From Rotaria macrura (taxonomy: Eukaryota; Rotifera; Eurotatoria; Philodinida; Philodinidae), in contig OENT01000063.1 of NCBI GenBank assembly GCA_900239685.1, forward strand, positions 62,001 to 126,000: a DNA stretch of 64,000 nt. Direction: 5' to 3'. Position numbers and translations under genes: made by a program. Every line of letters begins with the position of its first letter. Position 1 is the first letter of the stretch. This document shows, piece after piece, positions 63,901 through 64,000 of the stretch. Below the pieces are notes generated by a model. It was not told where the DNA came from. It was given only the letters and a program-made list of their open reading frames with translations, and did no database searches.

Positions 63901-64000
63901 CGAACACCAATTTATATTTAACTCACAACGAAGACCACCATAGCCAATTGGACAAGAACATTGATAGACAAGACTATTGTTCAAACTTGAACATGAACCA
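51940..64000 (-). CDS. Giant EGF-repeat / C-type-lectin single-pass membrane receptor (5' end beyond window)
   Basis: About 2,330 residues lie in the window. Exons: 64000-62396, 62325-62099, 62038-61681, 61083-60980, 60920-60876, 60822-60751, 60697-60590, 60540-60340, 60286-60221, 59579-59376, 59324-59202, 59116-58945, 58863-58610, 58551-58261, 58152-58095, 58049-57828, 57322-57167, 57113-56878, 56791-56404, 56351-56092, 54868-54750, 54687-54525, 54455-54388, 54325-54081, 54020-53903, 53826-53718, 53658-53595, 53534-53247, 52830-52723, 52645-52383, 52317-52226, 52138-51940. Phases match except 53247 to 52830. Order: about 23 EGF domains (one calcium-binding, DINEC), then a C-type-lectin domain (CYQINQQ...QDC..., FWTSGLFNTALNRWQW, a last Cys in SSLCK). 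A ~1,200-residue Asn/Gln/Ile-rich ectodomain of unrecognised repeating modules follows, for example SIDLTSQQ/SIDLSQLR and RVDYIVRS/RVDYMIGL. The helix is WWIIIILLVGIITMLLIICL with CYVCCRRR after it, then a 66-residue tail. Adhesion or sugar recognition at the cell surface is inferred. Confidence 0.85.
55295..55974. mobile_element. 680-bp foldback / MITE-like DNA element, TA-flanked
   Basis: Two arms of about 290-310 bp are inverted copies of each other, separated by roughly 70 bp. The tips read GGAGTGCACCAAATCC and, inverted, GAGGTGCACCAGATCC. Each end is flanked by TA (55293-55294 and 55975-55976), the target duplication of Tc1/mariner-type elements. The right arm has an extra ~27 bp near 55800 relative to the left. 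Arms differ at roughly one base in fifteen, so it is not brand new. No transposase is coded; short ORFs on each arm are mirror images. It sits in the 1.2-kb intron between receptor exons 56351-56092 and 54868-54750, with no effect on the reading frame. Confidence 0.85.

Overview
This is AT-rich animal nuclear DNA with short introns (mostly about 45-90 nt, GT-AG, often GTAAGT or GTTAGT donors). It carries animal-type genes: EMC1, DCAF13, RPL38, an OXNAD1-like reductase, a family-31 glycosyltransferase, and a giant EGF/C-type-lectin membrane receptor. Codon style, intron size and gene spacing suggest a rotifer, possibly bdelloid. That is an inference, since no rRNA or mitochondrial marker is present. 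Most gene models below were assembled by hand by matching splice sites and reading phase, so exon edges are predictions.

Layout, left to right. (1) 1-7426, minus: the 5' part of a large multi-exon gene for an unrecognised protein with an N-terminal Met-Gly-Cys acylation signal and repeated basic/Cys motifs. A tiny plus-strand ORF is nested in its second intron. (2) 7427-17610: about 10 kb without a convincing gene, rich in microsatellites and purine tracts. (3) 17611-18474, minus: OXNAD1-like reductase. (4) 20786-22172, minus: five-exon ankyrin-repeat protein with a Met-Gly-Asn start. (5) 24855-34333, minus: complete 18-exon EMC1. An intronless, TATA-driven proline/valine-rich gene (31434-32249, plus) is nested in its second intron. 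(6) 34543-34857, minus: RPL38, divergent from DCAF13 (35339-37691, plus, 8 exons). (7) 38590-39873, minus: beta-1,3-galactosyltransferase-like enzyme. (8) 40793-41558, plus: four-span membrane protein. (9) 41771-43174, minus: RRM/coiled-coil protein. (10) 45229 to about 47.7 kb, plus: coding-like pieces that look like a decayed multi-exon gene. (11) 49503-49770, plus: two-exon 63-residue membrane microprotein. (12) 51457 to the right edge, minus: a giant single-pass receptor with at least 23 EGF domains, a C-type-lectin domain, a long ectodomain of unrecognised modules, one membrane helix and two alternative cytoplasmic tails. One of its introns holds a 680-bp TA-flanked foldback element.

Housekeeping functions here are ER membrane protein insertion (EMC1), ribosome and nucleolar processing (RPL38, DCAF13; divergent, probably sharing a promoter), mitochondrial redox (OXNAD1) and Golgi glycosylation (GT31). 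The surface genes on the right and the acylated protein on the left are the lineage-specific part. The receptor with switchable tails is the least ordinary item.
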